In this document: piece after piece, positions 47,742-58,496 of the stretch | How the letters are laid out: every line of letters begins with the position of its first letter | How positions within the stretch are numbered: the first letter of the stretch is position 1 | The notes under the pieces: model-generated | The model's input: the letters and a program-made list of their open reading frames with translations, nothing else | Told to the model about the DNA's origin: nothing | Database searches by the model: none | Assembly: GCF_903853455.1 (NCBI RefSeq) | Contig: NZ_CAINTR010000211.1 | Coordinates: forward strand, 1 to 64,000 | DNA from: an uncultured Magnetospirillum sp. | GTDB lineage: Bacteria; Pseudomonadota; Alphaproteobacteria; Rhodospirillales; Magnetospirillaceae | DNA length: 64,000 bases | Reading direction: 5' to 3' | Translations under genes and position numbers: made by a program

Positions 47742-47864
47742 CGTTGTGCGGTGCGGAAATTTCATCAATCGGCTTCACCTTCGGGCAGGTGGGGCTTTTC
47801 CTCCGCTATCCGCACCCAATATGATAGAGGTGTAACGAGAGTGAATTTCCGAGCATCCGAGGCT

Positions 47865-48197
47865 ATGAGCGACGACGGCAACGACAAGCGCAACGACGAC
47901 GGCAACCAGACTGGGGTGGTCATCAAGACCCGTCCCAAGACGAAAAAGCCGTCCATGTACAAGGTGCTGATGCTGAATGACGACTACACTCCCATGGAGT
48001 TCGTCATCCACGTCCTGGAGCGGTTCTTCGCCAAGAACCGCGAGGACGCCACCCGCATCATGTTGCACGTTCACACCCGCGGCGTCGGCATTTGCGGCGT
48101 CTACACATACGAGGTGGCGGAAACCAAGGTGACTCAGGTCATGGATCTGGCGCGCCAGAACCAGCATCCGCTGCAGTGTACGATCGAGAAGGAATAG
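47865..48197 (+). CDS. clpS: ClpS, N-end-rule adaptor for ClpA
   Basis: 110 residues. After a flexible acidic N-terminus the core holds [15 protein letters not shown], the N-degron pocket, and the His-rich strand [15 protein letters not shown]. It delivers proteins with bulky N-terminal residues to ClpA. Start ATG 47865 ([10 protein letters not shown]); the same frame is open to 47691, into the terminator hairpin, which is not coding. clpA begins 19 bp later. Confidence 0.94.
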   Translation: MSDDGNDKRNDDGNQTGVVIKTRPKTKKPSMYKVLMLNDDYTPMEFVIHVLERFFAKNREDATRIMLHVHTRGVGICGVYTYEVAETKVTQVMDLARQNQHPLQCTIEKE

Positions 48198-48216
48198 CCC
48201 CAGAAAGGATTGGCCC

Positions 48217-50526
<2,310 letters not shown>

Positions 50527-50541
50527 GACACAGCCTAATGA

Positions 50542-50565
50542 CCCTCGCCCGCTTGTGGGCGAGGG
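50542..50565. terminator. Hairpin between the convergent clpA and the hypothetical gene
   Basis: CCCTCGCCC (50542-50550) pairs with GGGCGAGGG (50557-50565), 9 bp perfect, loop GCTTGT. It sits between clpA and the convergent gene at 50.6 kb. Confidence 0.6.
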
Positions 50566-50574
50566 TGACGGCTT

Positions 50575-50982
50575 TCATCCCAGGGCGTTGTTGATCAGAT
50601 ACTGGGCGACATCGGCCGGCTTGACCTTGATGGTCTTGGGTTCCTGGTTGGTCTCCAGGGCGATGCGGATGCGCATGGAGTTCTCCACCTTCATCAGGTC
50701 GACCTTGACCAGCCCGACGGTGCCCTTGACCTTGGGGTAATAGGTGGGATCGACCAGCTTTTCCTTGCGGCCGAGGCGAGCCAGGGCGTCGGCCTCACTG
50801 ACGCCATCGACCTCCTGGGTCTTGACCAGTTCCCAGTCGGCCACCCCGGCCAATCCGCCGGCCAGCAGCTCGGCGGGAGCGCCGTCTTCCATCAGCCCGA
50901 TCTTGTAGAGATTCTTGCCCAGGCCGACATCGCCGCCCCAGGCTTGCAGGGTCTTGCTCTTGGCGACGTAGATGGTGCCCAT
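50575..50982 (-). CDS. Hypothetical protein, 135 residues
   Basis: Start ATG 50982 (MGTIYVAKSK) follows GGAGAC. The N-terminal YVAKS...KNLYKIGLMEDG...LVKTQEV spacing is faintly like GIY-YIG/T5orf172 domains, but the catalytic Arg and Glu are not identifiable, so no enzyme is claimed. The C-terminal half is beta-rich and hydrophilic. Single gene, convergent with clpA. Confidence 0.65.
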   Translation of the reverse strand: MGTIYVAKSKTLQAWGGDVGLGKNLYKIGLMEDGAPAELLAGGLAGVADWELVKTQEVDGVSEADALARLGRKEKLVDPTYYPKVKGTVGLVKVDLMKVENSMRIRIALETNQEPKTIKVKPADVAQYLINNALG

Positions 50983-51180
50983 GATGTCTCCGCGGATGAA
51001 GGGTTCCCCGCCACAGGTAGCACGGCGGCGAGGGCGGAGGGAAGGGGAGGCTGCCCCTTTTGCATAGGTGAAACTCATTGGTATGACACGGCTCTGAAAC
51101 CCGGAATTCGGGTGTTAGCCCTATTGTCGGTCGCCAAGCATTGCGTTAGATGGGGAGGATCAGGGAGAGGAAACCTAAAA

Positions 51181-51357
51181 ATGCTCGCGACCAACGCGCT
51201 CACACAGGTCCAGAACGTCCAGCTTCGCTGCGGCGCTTGCCGCTACTTCACCCATGACCGCTGCTGCAACGCGACGGCACGGCTGCAAGGCGAGGAGTCC
51301 AAAAGCGACGACTGCCCGCATTTCCGTTTCGCCCACGGCCATGGGGTGAGTTACTGA
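51181..51357 (+). CDS. Small Cys-rich protein, 58 residues, possible metal binder
   Basis: ATG 51181 lies behind GAGAGGAAACC. The sequence has CGACRYF, DRCCN and DDCPHF: five Cys in CxxC/CC/CxH pattern plus His residues, suggesting one structural zinc or Fe-S site. The N-terminus (MLATNALTQVQNV) is not a signal peptide. There is no neighbour on the same strand. I do not recognise the family. Confidence 0.6.
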   Translation: MLATNALTQVQNVQLRCGACRYFTHDRCCNATARLQGEESKSDDCPHFRFAHGHGVSY

Positions 51358-51366
51358 TTTCATTGC

Positions 51367-51490
51367 CCCTCAAGCGCCGGGCGCGCGCCTCCGCGCGCTT
51401 GGCTTCCGCGCCATAAGGCGCGCCGGGCACTCGCGCGCAGGCGCGAATTTTTGATACCATAAGCCGGCGAAGCCGGGGGCCCGCAACTCC
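51367..51490 (+). repeat. Modular intergenic repeat, copy B
   Basis: Begins CCCTCAAGCGCCGGGCG, with inner hairpin GCGCGCCTCCGCGCGC, CTTGGCTTCCGCGCCATAAGGCGCGCCGGGC and, after an extra segment (about 40 bp, with GCCGGCGAAGCCGG), GCAACTCC (51483-51490). No terminal palindrome as in copy A is obvious, but CTCGTCGG follows. It lies in the gap between the Cys-rich gene and rpsI. Confidence 0.75.
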
Positions 51491-51519
51491 TCGCCAAGGC
51501 TCGTCGGTCACGGTCATGA

Positions 51520-51553
51520 AAAAAGGCCCTGGGATCGCTCCCAGGGCCTTTTT
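51520..51553. terminator. Strong bidirectional terminator after rpsI
   Basis: AAAAAGGCCCTGGGA (51520-51534), loop TCGC, TCCCAGGGCCTTTTT (51539-51553): 15-bp perfect stem with runs of A and T on both sides. It ends the rplM-rpsI transcript. Confidence 0.9.
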
Positions 51554-51575
51554 CCGGTCCGGTTTCGAAAGCGGG

Positions 51576-52046
51576 TTAGCGCTTCGAGAACTGGGTGGAA
51601 CGACGAGCCTTGTGCTTGCCGTACTTCTTACGCTCGACCACGCGCGAGTCGCGGGTGAGGAAGCCGCCGGCCTTCAGCGCCGGGCGATGCGCCGGGTCGA
51701 AGTAGGTCAGGGCACGGCTGATGCCGTGACGCAGAGCACCGGCCTGACCGGACAGGCCGCCACCGGTGACGGTGCAGTTCACGTCGAACTGACCCTCGAC
51801 CCGAGCGGTCTCGAACGGCTGGTTGATGATCATGCGCAGCACCGGGCGAGCGAAGTACACCGGCAATTCGCGGCCGTTGACCAGGATCTTGCCGGAACCG
51901 GGCTTGATCCAGACGCGGGCGATGGCGTTCTTGCGTTTGCCGGTGGCATAGGCGCGGCCCTGGGCATCGACCTTGCGGACGTGCACGGGATGAACCTGGG
52001 CCGGAGACGCGGCCTGCAGGTCGGCCAAGCTGGAAAGATCGGCCAT
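51576..52046 (-). CDS. rpsI: 30S ribosomal protein S9
   Basis: 156 residues. The universal S9 core [23 protein letters not shown] and the C-terminal tail RRSTQFSKR, which reaches the P-site tRNA, are present. An N-terminal extension of about 25 residues is common in alphaproteobacteria. ATG 52046 is 4 nt from the rplM stop, the standard rplM-rpsI operon. Confidence 0.98.
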   Translation of the reverse strand: MADLSSLADLQAASPAQVHPVHVRKVDAQGRAYATGKRKNAIARVWIKPGSGKILVNGRELPVYFARPVLRMIINQPFETARVEGQFDVNCTVTGGGLSGQAGALRHGISRALTYFDPAHRPALKAGGFLTRDSRVVERKKYGKHKARRSTQFSKR

Positions 52047-52050
52047 GGGA

Positions 52051-52509
52051 CTACCTCTTGTTCTTCGGGTTCATGGCGCCGACATCCAAAGCGTCGGGAG
52101 CCTGACCCTCATGCGGGTGGGCGGGACCAGCATAGACCCGCAGGTTCTTCATCTGCTGACGGCCGAGCGGACCACGGGTGATCATGCGCTCGACGGCCTT
52201 CTCGATGACCCGCTCGGGGAAGCGGCCGGACAGCAGCTGACCGACGGTGCGGTCCTTGATGCCGCCGGGATGGCCGGTATGCCAGTAGAAGCGCTTGTCG
52301 GCGAGCTTGTTGCCGGTCAGCTTGACCTTCTCGGCATTGACGACGATGACGTTGTCGCCCATGTCCACATTCGGGGTGTAGGTGGGAAGATGCTTACCGC
52401 GCAGCCGCATCGAGACGATGCTGGCGAGGCGGCCGAGCACGACGCCGTCCGCGTCGATCACAACCCACTTCTTCTGAACTTCGGACGGTTTGGCGTTATA
52501 GGTCTTCAT
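52051..52509 (-). CDS. rplM: 50S ribosomal protein L13
   Basis: 152 residues. Start ATG 52509 ([11 protein letters not shown]); the longer open frame would add nonconserved sequence. Motifs [16 protein letters not shown] and [13 protein letters not shown] are L13 signatures. A promoter with perfect TTGACA lies about 80 bp upstream. Confidence 0.98.
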   Translation of the reverse strand: MKTYNAKPSEVQKKWVVIDADGVVLGRLASIVSMRLRGKHLPTYTPNVDMGDNVIVVNAEKVKLTGNKLADKRFYWHTGHPGGIKDRTVGQLLSGRFPERVIEKAVERMITRGPLGRQQMKNLRVYAGPAHPHEGQAPDALDVGAMNPKNKR

Positions 52510-52568
52510 GGCACCCACGGCAAAACCAGTTGGCGTCGCAGGGAAAAGCCCCGGCGTCGAGGGCGCGG

Positions 52569-52596
52569 AGTATGCCACAGGACAGCATCATGTCAA
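52569..52596 (-). promoter_or_regulatory. Promoter of rplM-rpsI
   Basis: Minus strand TTGACA (52596-52591), 16-bp spacer, CATACT (52574-52569). An A/T-rich stretch (ATTAATAATAGTGTTTAAAAT area) lies directly upstream and may act as an UP element, as at other ribosomal promoters. Confidence 0.65.
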
Positions 52597-52632
52597 CATT
52601 AATAATAGTGTTTAAAATCAATGGATTGATGA

Positions 52633-52652
52633 GACGGTATCAGGATACCGTC
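52633..52652 (-). terminator. Hairpin after the HD-GYP gene
   Basis: GACGGTATC (52633-52641) and GATACCGTC (52644-52652) form a perfect 9-bp stem, about 40 bp beyond the stop on the minus strand. No T tract. Confidence 0.45.
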
Positions 52653-52689
52653 GTCGACCCCCGCGGAAATGCTGGATTTGGGGCTGTCG

Positions 52690-53994
52690 TCAGATCTTGA
52701 AATAGCGTCCCAGCAGCTCTTCCGTCACCGCTTCGACCTCCGGGTCGCTGCGTCTGGCGACGTCGTCGTGGATCGCCGGCATGATGGCGCGGAAGGCGTC
52801 GAGGATCCGGCCGTCGAAATGGCGGTCGCGCCCGTCCTCCAGGATCGCCATGGTCTGGTCGAGGGGGAGCGGCTTCTTGTAGGGGCGCTCGCTGGTCAGG
52901 GCGTCGAAGACGTCGGCGACGGCGAAGATCCTGGCGGCCAGCGGCACGTCGTCGCGGGCGAGGCCGCGCGGATAGCCCGACCCGTCCACCTTCTCGTGGT
53001 GGCTGCCGACCACGTCGGCGGCATCGCGCAGCCAGCCGCTGGCGGCGATGATGTCGAGGCCATGCAGGACGTGGGTCTTCATCTCGGTGAACTCGGCCGC
53101 GTCCAGCTTGCCCGGCTTCAGCAAGATGGCGTCGGGGACGGCGATCTTGCCCACGTCGTGCAGGAACGATCCCTTGATCAGGCTGCGGATCGCCCCGTCG
53201 TCCAGCCCCAGGGCCTCGGCGATGCGGACGGCGTAGACCGTGACCCGGAAGTTATGGGCGTTGGTGTCGCTGTCCCGCTTGGCGATGGCGTTGCCCAACA
53301 CTTTGAGGGTGTCGATGTTGGCCCGCAACAGATCGGTCGCCGCCGCCACGATGTGGCCTTGCAACGAGGACATCAGGGGATAAAGCACACCGGCGGTCAG
53401 CAGCACCGCGCCCGCCACCAGTCCGATGATCTGGATCATGTCCATCTGAATGGCGGCGATGGATTCCGGCGACAGCCGGTAGATCCCCTCGAACCAGCCG
53501 GCTGCCGCACCGTTTTCGCCGGCCAGCGGAACCATGACCATGAGGTAGAGGGAGCCGTCGATGAAGGCCTTGGTGTACCAGGAATCTCCCGCCGCCGGGA
53601 ATCGGTGGCGGCTGCGGTCGAAATGGGATTGAACGAAGGCAAAGTCCGGCAGCGAGGCTTCGCCGATGGTCAGGCGGTCGGGTCCGTAGGCTTCGGCGAG
53701 AACGAAGAAATCCCGGATGGTGGTCGCGTGATCCTGGAGGAAGGCGCCCAATTTCGCGTCGTTGGCCGGACTGTCGCCGTCCTTGCTCAGGGAACCGGCC
53801 AGGAATCGCGCCTCCAGCGCGGCCTGGTCCACCAGCGTCTCGTCCAGCCGTTCGGTCTCGATGAAATAGGCCGCCACGCCGGCCAGCAGCGACGCCGCGA
53901 CACCGGCCGCCAACAGGCGCAGGATCAACCTGCGCCGGAATCCCGACAAGACTTCGATGGTTCTCATGGCTTGGGGTTGTCTCTCATTTCCCAT
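52690..53994 (-). CDS. HD-GYP cyclic-di-GMP phosphodiesterase with membrane sensor
   Basis: 434 residues from ATG 53994. Two membrane helices (about 20-45 and 225-245) enclose a periplasmic dCache/CHASE-like sensor domain. The HD-GYP domain has HDVGKI for metal, then HHEKVDGSGYP, the GYP signature, complete. It should hydrolyse c-di-GMP in response to an external signal. Start could also be 53967 (MRTIEVL). The PAS kinase gene is upstream on the same strand. Confidence 0.88.
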   Translation of the reverse strand: MGNERQPQAMRTIEVLSGFRRRLILRLLAAGVAASLLAGVAAYFIETERLDETLVDQAALEARFLAGSLSKDGDSPANDAKLGAFLQDHATTIRDFFVLAEAYGPDRLTIGEASLPDFAFVQSHFDRSRHRFPAAGDSWYTKAFIDGSLYLMVMVPLAGENGAAAGWFEGIYRLSPESIAAIQMDMIQIIGLVAGAVLLTAGVLYPLMSSLQGHIVAAATDLLRANIDTLKVLGNAIAKRDSDTNAHNFRVTVYAVRIAEALGLDDGAIRSLIKGSFLHDVGKIAVPDAILLKPGKLDAAEFTEMKTHVLHGLDIIAASGWLRDAADVVGSHHEKVDGSGYPRGLARDDVPLAARIFAVADVFDALTSERPYKKPLPLDQTMAILEDGRDRHFDGRILDAFRAIMPAIHDDVARRSDPEVEAVTEELLGRYFKI

Positions 53995-54120
53995 CGGATT
54001 TCCACCGCCGATATGGACAAACCGGCAAAAATCAGTCGTCGTCATACAACCCCTCGGCCATCCCTTGGGGGGGCGTGAAACCGTGTCGGGGAAACGGTGC
54101 TTGCGCAGGACGCCGAGGCG

Positions 54121-55863
54121 TTAAAACTCGACGCCCTGTCTCAGGATGGGGAGCGCCACCAGGAAGGTGCTGCCCACGCCAAGCTCGGACTCCACCCAGA
54201 TGTGGCCACCGTGGTGCTCGGCGATCTTGCGGCAGACCGCCAATCCGATGCCGGTGCCCTCGTACTGCTCGCGGGTGACCAGACGCTGGAAGATGCCGAA
54301 CACCCGTTGCAGGTCGTCCTTAGCGATGCCGATGCCGTTGTCCTGGATCGCCACCACCCAGTAGCCGCCCTGGTCCTGGCAGGAAATTCCGACCTTGGGC
54401 TTGCGGCCGGGGGCACAGTACTTGATGGCGTTGCCGATCAGATTCTGGAACAGCCGGACCAGCTCGGAACGGTCGCCGGTGATGGTGGGCATGCTCTCGG
54501 GCCGCGTCACCTCGGCGCCGACCTCGGCGACCGCGACTTCAAGATGGCGCAGGCTGTCGCCCATCGCCTCGTTCAGGTCGATTCGCTCCTGCGGGACGGC
54601 CTGCCGCCCGATCCGCGAATATTCCAGCAGGTCGATGATCATGCGGTCCAGCCGCTTGGCGCCGTCGATGGCGAAGCCGAAGAAGGTGCGGGCGTCGTCG
54701 TCGAGACTGTTGGCCAACATCTTTTGCAGCATGCCGAGATAGCCGCTGATCATGCGCAGCGGCTGGCGCAGATCGTGCGACGCCACATAGGCGAACTGTT
54801 CCAGCTCCTCGTTGGAGCGGCGCAGATCCTCGACCAGTTCGGCCAAGCGGACTTCGTTGCGTTTTTGCAGGGTGATGTCGCTTTTGATCGCCAGGTAATT
54901 GGTGACGGCGCCCTCGATGTTCTGAATCGGCTGGATGGAGGCCATCTCCCAATAGAGGTCGCCATTCTTGCGGCGATTGATCAGCTCGCCTTCCCACTTC
55001 TCGCCGTTGGCCAGGGCCGTCCACATGGCTTCGTAGATTTCGGGCGGGGTGCGGTCCGACTTCAGAATGCGGGGGTTGCGGCCCAACGCCTCCTCGGCGG
55101 TGTAGCCGGTGACCTCCAGGAACTTGCTGTTGACGTATTGGATGTCGGCCCGGAGGTCGGTGATGACGATGGAGACCGGGCTTTGCTCGACGGCGCGGTT
55201 GAGCATGTGCATGCGGTGGGCGGCTTCCACCGCGGCGGTGATGTCGGTGCCGGTGCCGCGATAGCCCGTGAACGAGCCCTCGGCGTCGAAACGCGGGATA
55301 CCGTGAACCTTGATCCAGCGCGCCCGGCCGAGATCGTCCTCCAGCCAGTACTTGAAGTCGCGAAACGGCCGCTGCGCCGTCAGGTCGGCGATATGGGCCT
55401 GCCACTGCTCCGAATCGATCTCCATGCGTTCGCTGACCACGTCCCAGCTGCGCTTGCCCATCAGGCGATCCGGCGGGATCTCCAGCACCACGAGGAATTC
55501 GTCGGAGAACCAGCAGTAGCGGTGTTCGGAATCGGTTTCCCAGAACCAGTCGGCGGTGGCCTCGGAATAGCTGCGGTAGCGGGCCTCGCTCTCCTTCAGG
55601 GCGGCGCATTCCTCGCGCAGGCGGTCGGCTTCGTCGCGCAACGCATCGACGCGGCGGTCGCCGGACAGGGACGAGCGGACAACCAGGACCGCGACCACCA
55701 CCGCCAGGGTGGCGATCACCGGGACGGTCCATGCCGGAACGGCCGCGACGCCGGACGCCGTCAGGGCGAGGGCAAGCGCCAATCCGACGAAGGCGACGGC
55801 CTGGACTCGCGCCGTCATCGATCCTTTGACCGGTGTGCTTGCCTCAAGGTTCCGCTCCGTCAT
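54121..55863 (-). CDS. Membrane PAS-PAS sensor histidine kinase
   Basis: 580 residues. Two close membrane helices (about 23-43 and 46-63) lack a periplasmic domain, so sensing is by two PAS/PAC modules (about 95-215 and 220-335). HisKA has FAYVASHDLRQPLRMISGY. HATPase has N-box LFQNLIGNAIKY, G1 DNGIGIA and G2 GTGIGLAV. No response regulator is adjacent, so it is an orphan kinase. ATG 55863 (MTERNLEA) follows GAGAGG. Confidence 0.88.
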   Translation of the reverse strand: MTERNLEASTPVKGSMTARVQAVAFVGLALALALTASGVAAVPAWTVPVIATLAVVVAVLVVRSSLSGDRRVDALRDEADRLREECAALKESEARYRSYSEATADWFWETDSEHRYCWFSDEFLVVLEIPPDRLMGKRSWDVVSERMEIDSEQWQAHIADLTAQRPFRDFKYWLEDDLGRARWIKVHGIPRFDAEGSFTGYRGTGTDITAAVEAAHRMHMLNRAVEQSPVSIVITDLRADIQYVNSKFLEVTGYTAEEALGRNPRILKSDRTPPEIYEAMWTALANGEKWEGELINRRKNGDLYWEMASIQPIQNIEGAVTNYLAIKSDITLQKRNEVRLAELVEDLRRSNEELEQFAYVASHDLRQPLRMISGYLGMLQKMLANSLDDDARTFFGFAIDGAKRLDRMIIDLLEYSRIGRQAVPQERIDLNEAMGDSLRHLEVAVAEVGAEVTRPESMPTITGDRSELVRLFQNLIGNAIKYCAPGRKPKVGISCQDQGGYWVVAIQDNGIGIAKDDLQRVFGIFQRLVTREQYEGTGIGLAVCRKIAEHHGGHIWVESELGVGSTFLVALPILRQGVEF

Positions 55864-56238
55864 TGCCTCTCCCGCGTCCATGCACGAAAAGCGCCCGCCC
55901 ATGGATGGGGCGTGACGCATAGCCGCAGGATGACATATCCCCCAAAGGGAAGCCCGCCCCAAGGCCCCTTCCGGTCTTTGTTCGGCGACCGGGACCGCGC
56001 CGCCAGGCCGACCTAGCCATAAGCATTAGCGCCTTCGCCCACGAATTTACGCCTCATGATGGTGAGTGGGCCATACAAATTTTACAGGGGGCGCGCATGG
56101 CGGAAAGGGTCGTTCAGGGGGGGCATGGCGGCTGTGAAAACACGGATGTCGGCCGACGAGGATCACCATGAGAGTCATCACCGTGCTTGCCCTGCTCCCG
56201 AAGCATCGGCGGCTGCGGCATGGGGGGATGACGCGCCC
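55864..56238. other. Noncoding gap of 375 bp
   Basis: Between the start of the PAS kinase gene and the end of the luxC-like gene, both on the minus strand. It contains only short open frames without RBS, and G-rich runs; promoters for the kinase gene are expected here but none stands out. No RNA gene or repeat recognised. Confidence 0.5.
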
Positions 56239-57444
56239 TCATTCGTGGCGCGACCGTGTCATGGCCGCCAGCAGATCCTTGCCGTCCCAGATATGGCAGA
56301 AGTCCAGCGCCCGTCCCACCGGCACCAGCCGCTCGGCCCCCTTGCCGCTCAGCCACCCGGCCAGCGTGGCGCGGGCATCATCGGACAGGCCGAACTGGGT
56401 TAGGGTCTGAATCCGGGGATCGATCAACCGGGGCACCTCGTCCAGGCCGGCTAGGATGGTTTCCTGGAACAGGCCGCCGCCGCAGGTCTCGGGTCGCGGC
56501 GGCGCGACCCCTCCCCGTGCCACCAGGACCGCGGCGCCGTGGCGGGTGACGGTGGTGGCGACGCCGTCCAGGACGAGGCGGGCGGCTTCGGTGAGCTTGG
56601 CCATCTGGGTGGCGGGCGCCACCGCGTAGCCTTGCCGCTGGGCCCAGCCGGCGAGGCGCGGCCAGAAATCGGCGGCGGCTCGCTCGCAGGACGGGGCGTC
56701 TCCCACCCAGGCCAGCAACAGCGGCGACGAACAGGCCTTCTGATCGAACCAGAAGCAATCGCGGTAGAAGCGCTCGGCCAGATCGTCTCGGCCGGTTTCG
56801 TCGAGGGCCAGGGTGTCCGCCGCCATGATCACCGCCAGCGACCTGCGGTCGGGGAAGATCAGTTCGGTGGCTTCGGGCCGCAGCGGCAAGGCGCGGAAGG
56901 CGGCGACGGTGGCGTCCCCGCCCCAGATCACCCGCAGGTCGGCGGCCAGGGACAGGGCGCGGCTGGTGGCGTCGTCGCGGGGATAGCTCACCATGGCGGT
57001 GGCGGCGGCGAGGCGGGTGAAACTGGGTTCGGCCAGGGTTTCGGAGATCAGGCGCAGCAGCAGGGCGGTGCGGGCGCCGGCCCGCTCGGACAGCCGCACG
57101 ATCGCCCGGTTGCCCACCACGGCCGACAGCCACCAGGAATAGACGAACAGGGTTTCCACATTGGCTGGCGCCACGTGGAGGACCAGGCCGCGCGGGGCCC
57201 GGTGTTCCCCCAATCCCGCCACATGGGCGCGCAGTGTGGCGGTGGCGGCGGGGCGCAGCCAGAACGCCAGGCTGGCCAGATCGGGAAAGGCGCGGGCGGC
57301 GGGGTCGGCGAACAGGCGGGCCGACAGCCGGGCGCCGAACGCCTCGATCTCGGGATCGAACGGCGGCAGGACCGGCCCCAGCCGCGCCAGCAGTTCCGCC
57401 GGTTCCAGTTCAGCCGGGATGGGGGCCAGCAGCCGCAGGGTCAT
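56239..57444 (-). CDS. luxC-like: LuxC-type acyl reductase (acyl-CoA/acyl-protein to aldehyde)
   Basis: 401 residues. Aldehyde-dehydrogenase fold; the acyl-accepting Cys is C238 in FDQKACSSP, the LuxC signature. NAD(P)-binding region VIWGGDA. LuxC enzymes reduce acyl groups handed over by LuxE synthetases to aldehydes. Start ATG 57444 is in an ATGA overlap with the luxE-like stop. It is last gene of the cluster. No luxAB are present, so a light reaction is not implied. Confidence 0.85.
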   Translation of the reverse strand: MTLRLLAPIPAELEPAELLARLGPVLPPFDPEIEAFGARLSARLFADPAARAFPDLASLAFWLRPAATATLRAHVAGLGEHRAPRGLVLHVAPANVETLFVYSWWLSAVVGNRAIVRLSERAGARTALLLRLISETLAEPSFTRLAAATAMVSYPRDDATSRALSLAADLRVIWGGDATVAAFRALPLRPEATELIFPDRRSLAVIMAADTLALDETGRDDLAERFYRDCFWFDQKACSSPLLLAWVGDAPSCERAAADFWPRLAGWAQRQGYAVAPATQMAKLTEAARLVLDGVATTVTRHGAAVLVARGGVAPPRPETCGGGLFQETILAGLDEVPRLIDPRIQTLTQFGLSDDARATLAGWLSGKGAERLVPVGRALDFCHIWDGKDLLAAMTRSRHE

Positions 57445-58496
57445 GTCCCGCCTCCCGCCACGTCGCTGCATCCCCGCAGCTCGGCCTGCTTGACGCGGCC
57501 CAGCACGGTGAAGGATTTGCCCTTCCAGGCTCCCGCATCCATGGCGGTCACCACCCCCCAATCCTCGGTCAGGATGGAATGACCGGGATAAGAGAGGGGT
57601 AGCAGGCTCACCACCTGAATCAGGCCGGGGGTTCCGATGGGGCATTCCCGTAGGCTGTCCGGGTCGCGGATGATCACGTCGGCGGCGGCGGCGGGGTGGA
57701 GAAAGCCGTCCTCACCCTCCAGGAAGATCGAGCCGACCTGCTCTGCCATGCCGTAGAAGTTGACCACCCGCGTCAGGCCGGTTCGTCGCCGCAGTTCGGC
57801 CTTGAAGGACGCGTTATCGACTCCCTGTTCGGCCAGGGTCTTCCAGCCGCCGCCATGGATCAGGATGGCGTTGGACAGATCGGCCCCGGCGCTCCGCAGA
57901 TGGGTCCAGACCATGGCGGTCATGCCGAAGATCAGGAAGGGCGCCCCGCCATGGCTGGCGAGGAAGGCGGCCAGCGCGTCGCGGCGCACCGCCATGGATT
58001 GGTCCAGCAGGAAGGTATGGTGACGGCCGAACGGCATCATTCCCAGGATGCCGGCGCCGCGCGCCGAAAGCGGGCCGCCGCCGGCGATGGCGCCGTCGTG
58101 ATCGACGATCAGCATGGGCAGCCGCCGGGGTCCCAGCAGGGTCTGCATGATCGCCGACAGGGCGCGGCTTTGGCGGCTGGCGGTGGCGGCGTCCAGCGGG
58201 ATGCGGCTGACCGCCTGACCGCTGGTGCCGCTGCTGGTGAGGGTGCGGACGATGGTGGAATCCGGCACGCTCATCAGCAGGTGGCTCTTGAACACCCCCA
58301 CCGGCAACCATGGCAGCTCCGCCATGCGTTCGGTCCGTTCCGGCGGCGGAAACATCGCCCGCACCCAGGCGCCATAAGCGGGGCAGGCGGTGGCATGGTG
58401 GAGGGTGAGGCGCCGCAGCCCGTCGGCCAGCCAAGCCTCCTTGCGGGCCTGGTCATGGCCGTAAGGCGGCAGGGCCAGGATGGGGTCGTCGATCAT
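57441..58496 (-). CDS. luxE-like: LuxE-type acyl-protein synthetase
   Basis: 351 residues. ANL-related fold with the AMP-loop TSSGTSGQ at about 87-94 and the C-terminal NFYGMAEQVGSIF motif. LuxE activates a fatty acid as AMP and transfers it to a Cys before the reductase. Here it is coupled by 4-nt overlap both to the ligase gene upstream and to the luxC-like gene downstream. Substrate chain length cannot be told. Confidence 0.85.
   Translation of the reverse strand: MIDDPILALPPYGHDQARKEAWLADGLRRLTLHHATACPAYGAWVRAMFPPPERTERMAELPWLPVGVFKSHLLMSVPDSTIVRTLTSSGTSGQAVSRIPLDAATASRQSRALSAIMQTLLGPRRLPMLIVDHDGAIAGGGPLSARGAGILGMMPFGRHHTFLLDQSMAVRRDALAAFLASHGGAPFLIFGMTAMVWTHLRSAGADLSNAILIHGGGWKTLAEQGVDNASFKAELRRRTGLTRVVNFYGMAEQVGSIFLEGEDGFLHPAAAADVIIRDPDSLRECPIGTPGLIQVVSLLPLSYPGHSILTEDWGVVTAMDAGAWKGKSFTVLGRVKQAELRGCSDVAGGGT

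Noticed and set aside
56168-56410. Small plus-strand frame beginning MRVITVLALLPKH
   Set aside because: It overlaps the end of the luxC-like gene and lacks a domain and a good RBS.
56239-58496. Bioluminescence operon
   Set aside because: LuxC- and LuxE-like proteins are present but no luciferase subunits or lux regulators, and the neighbours are glycan-type enzymes.
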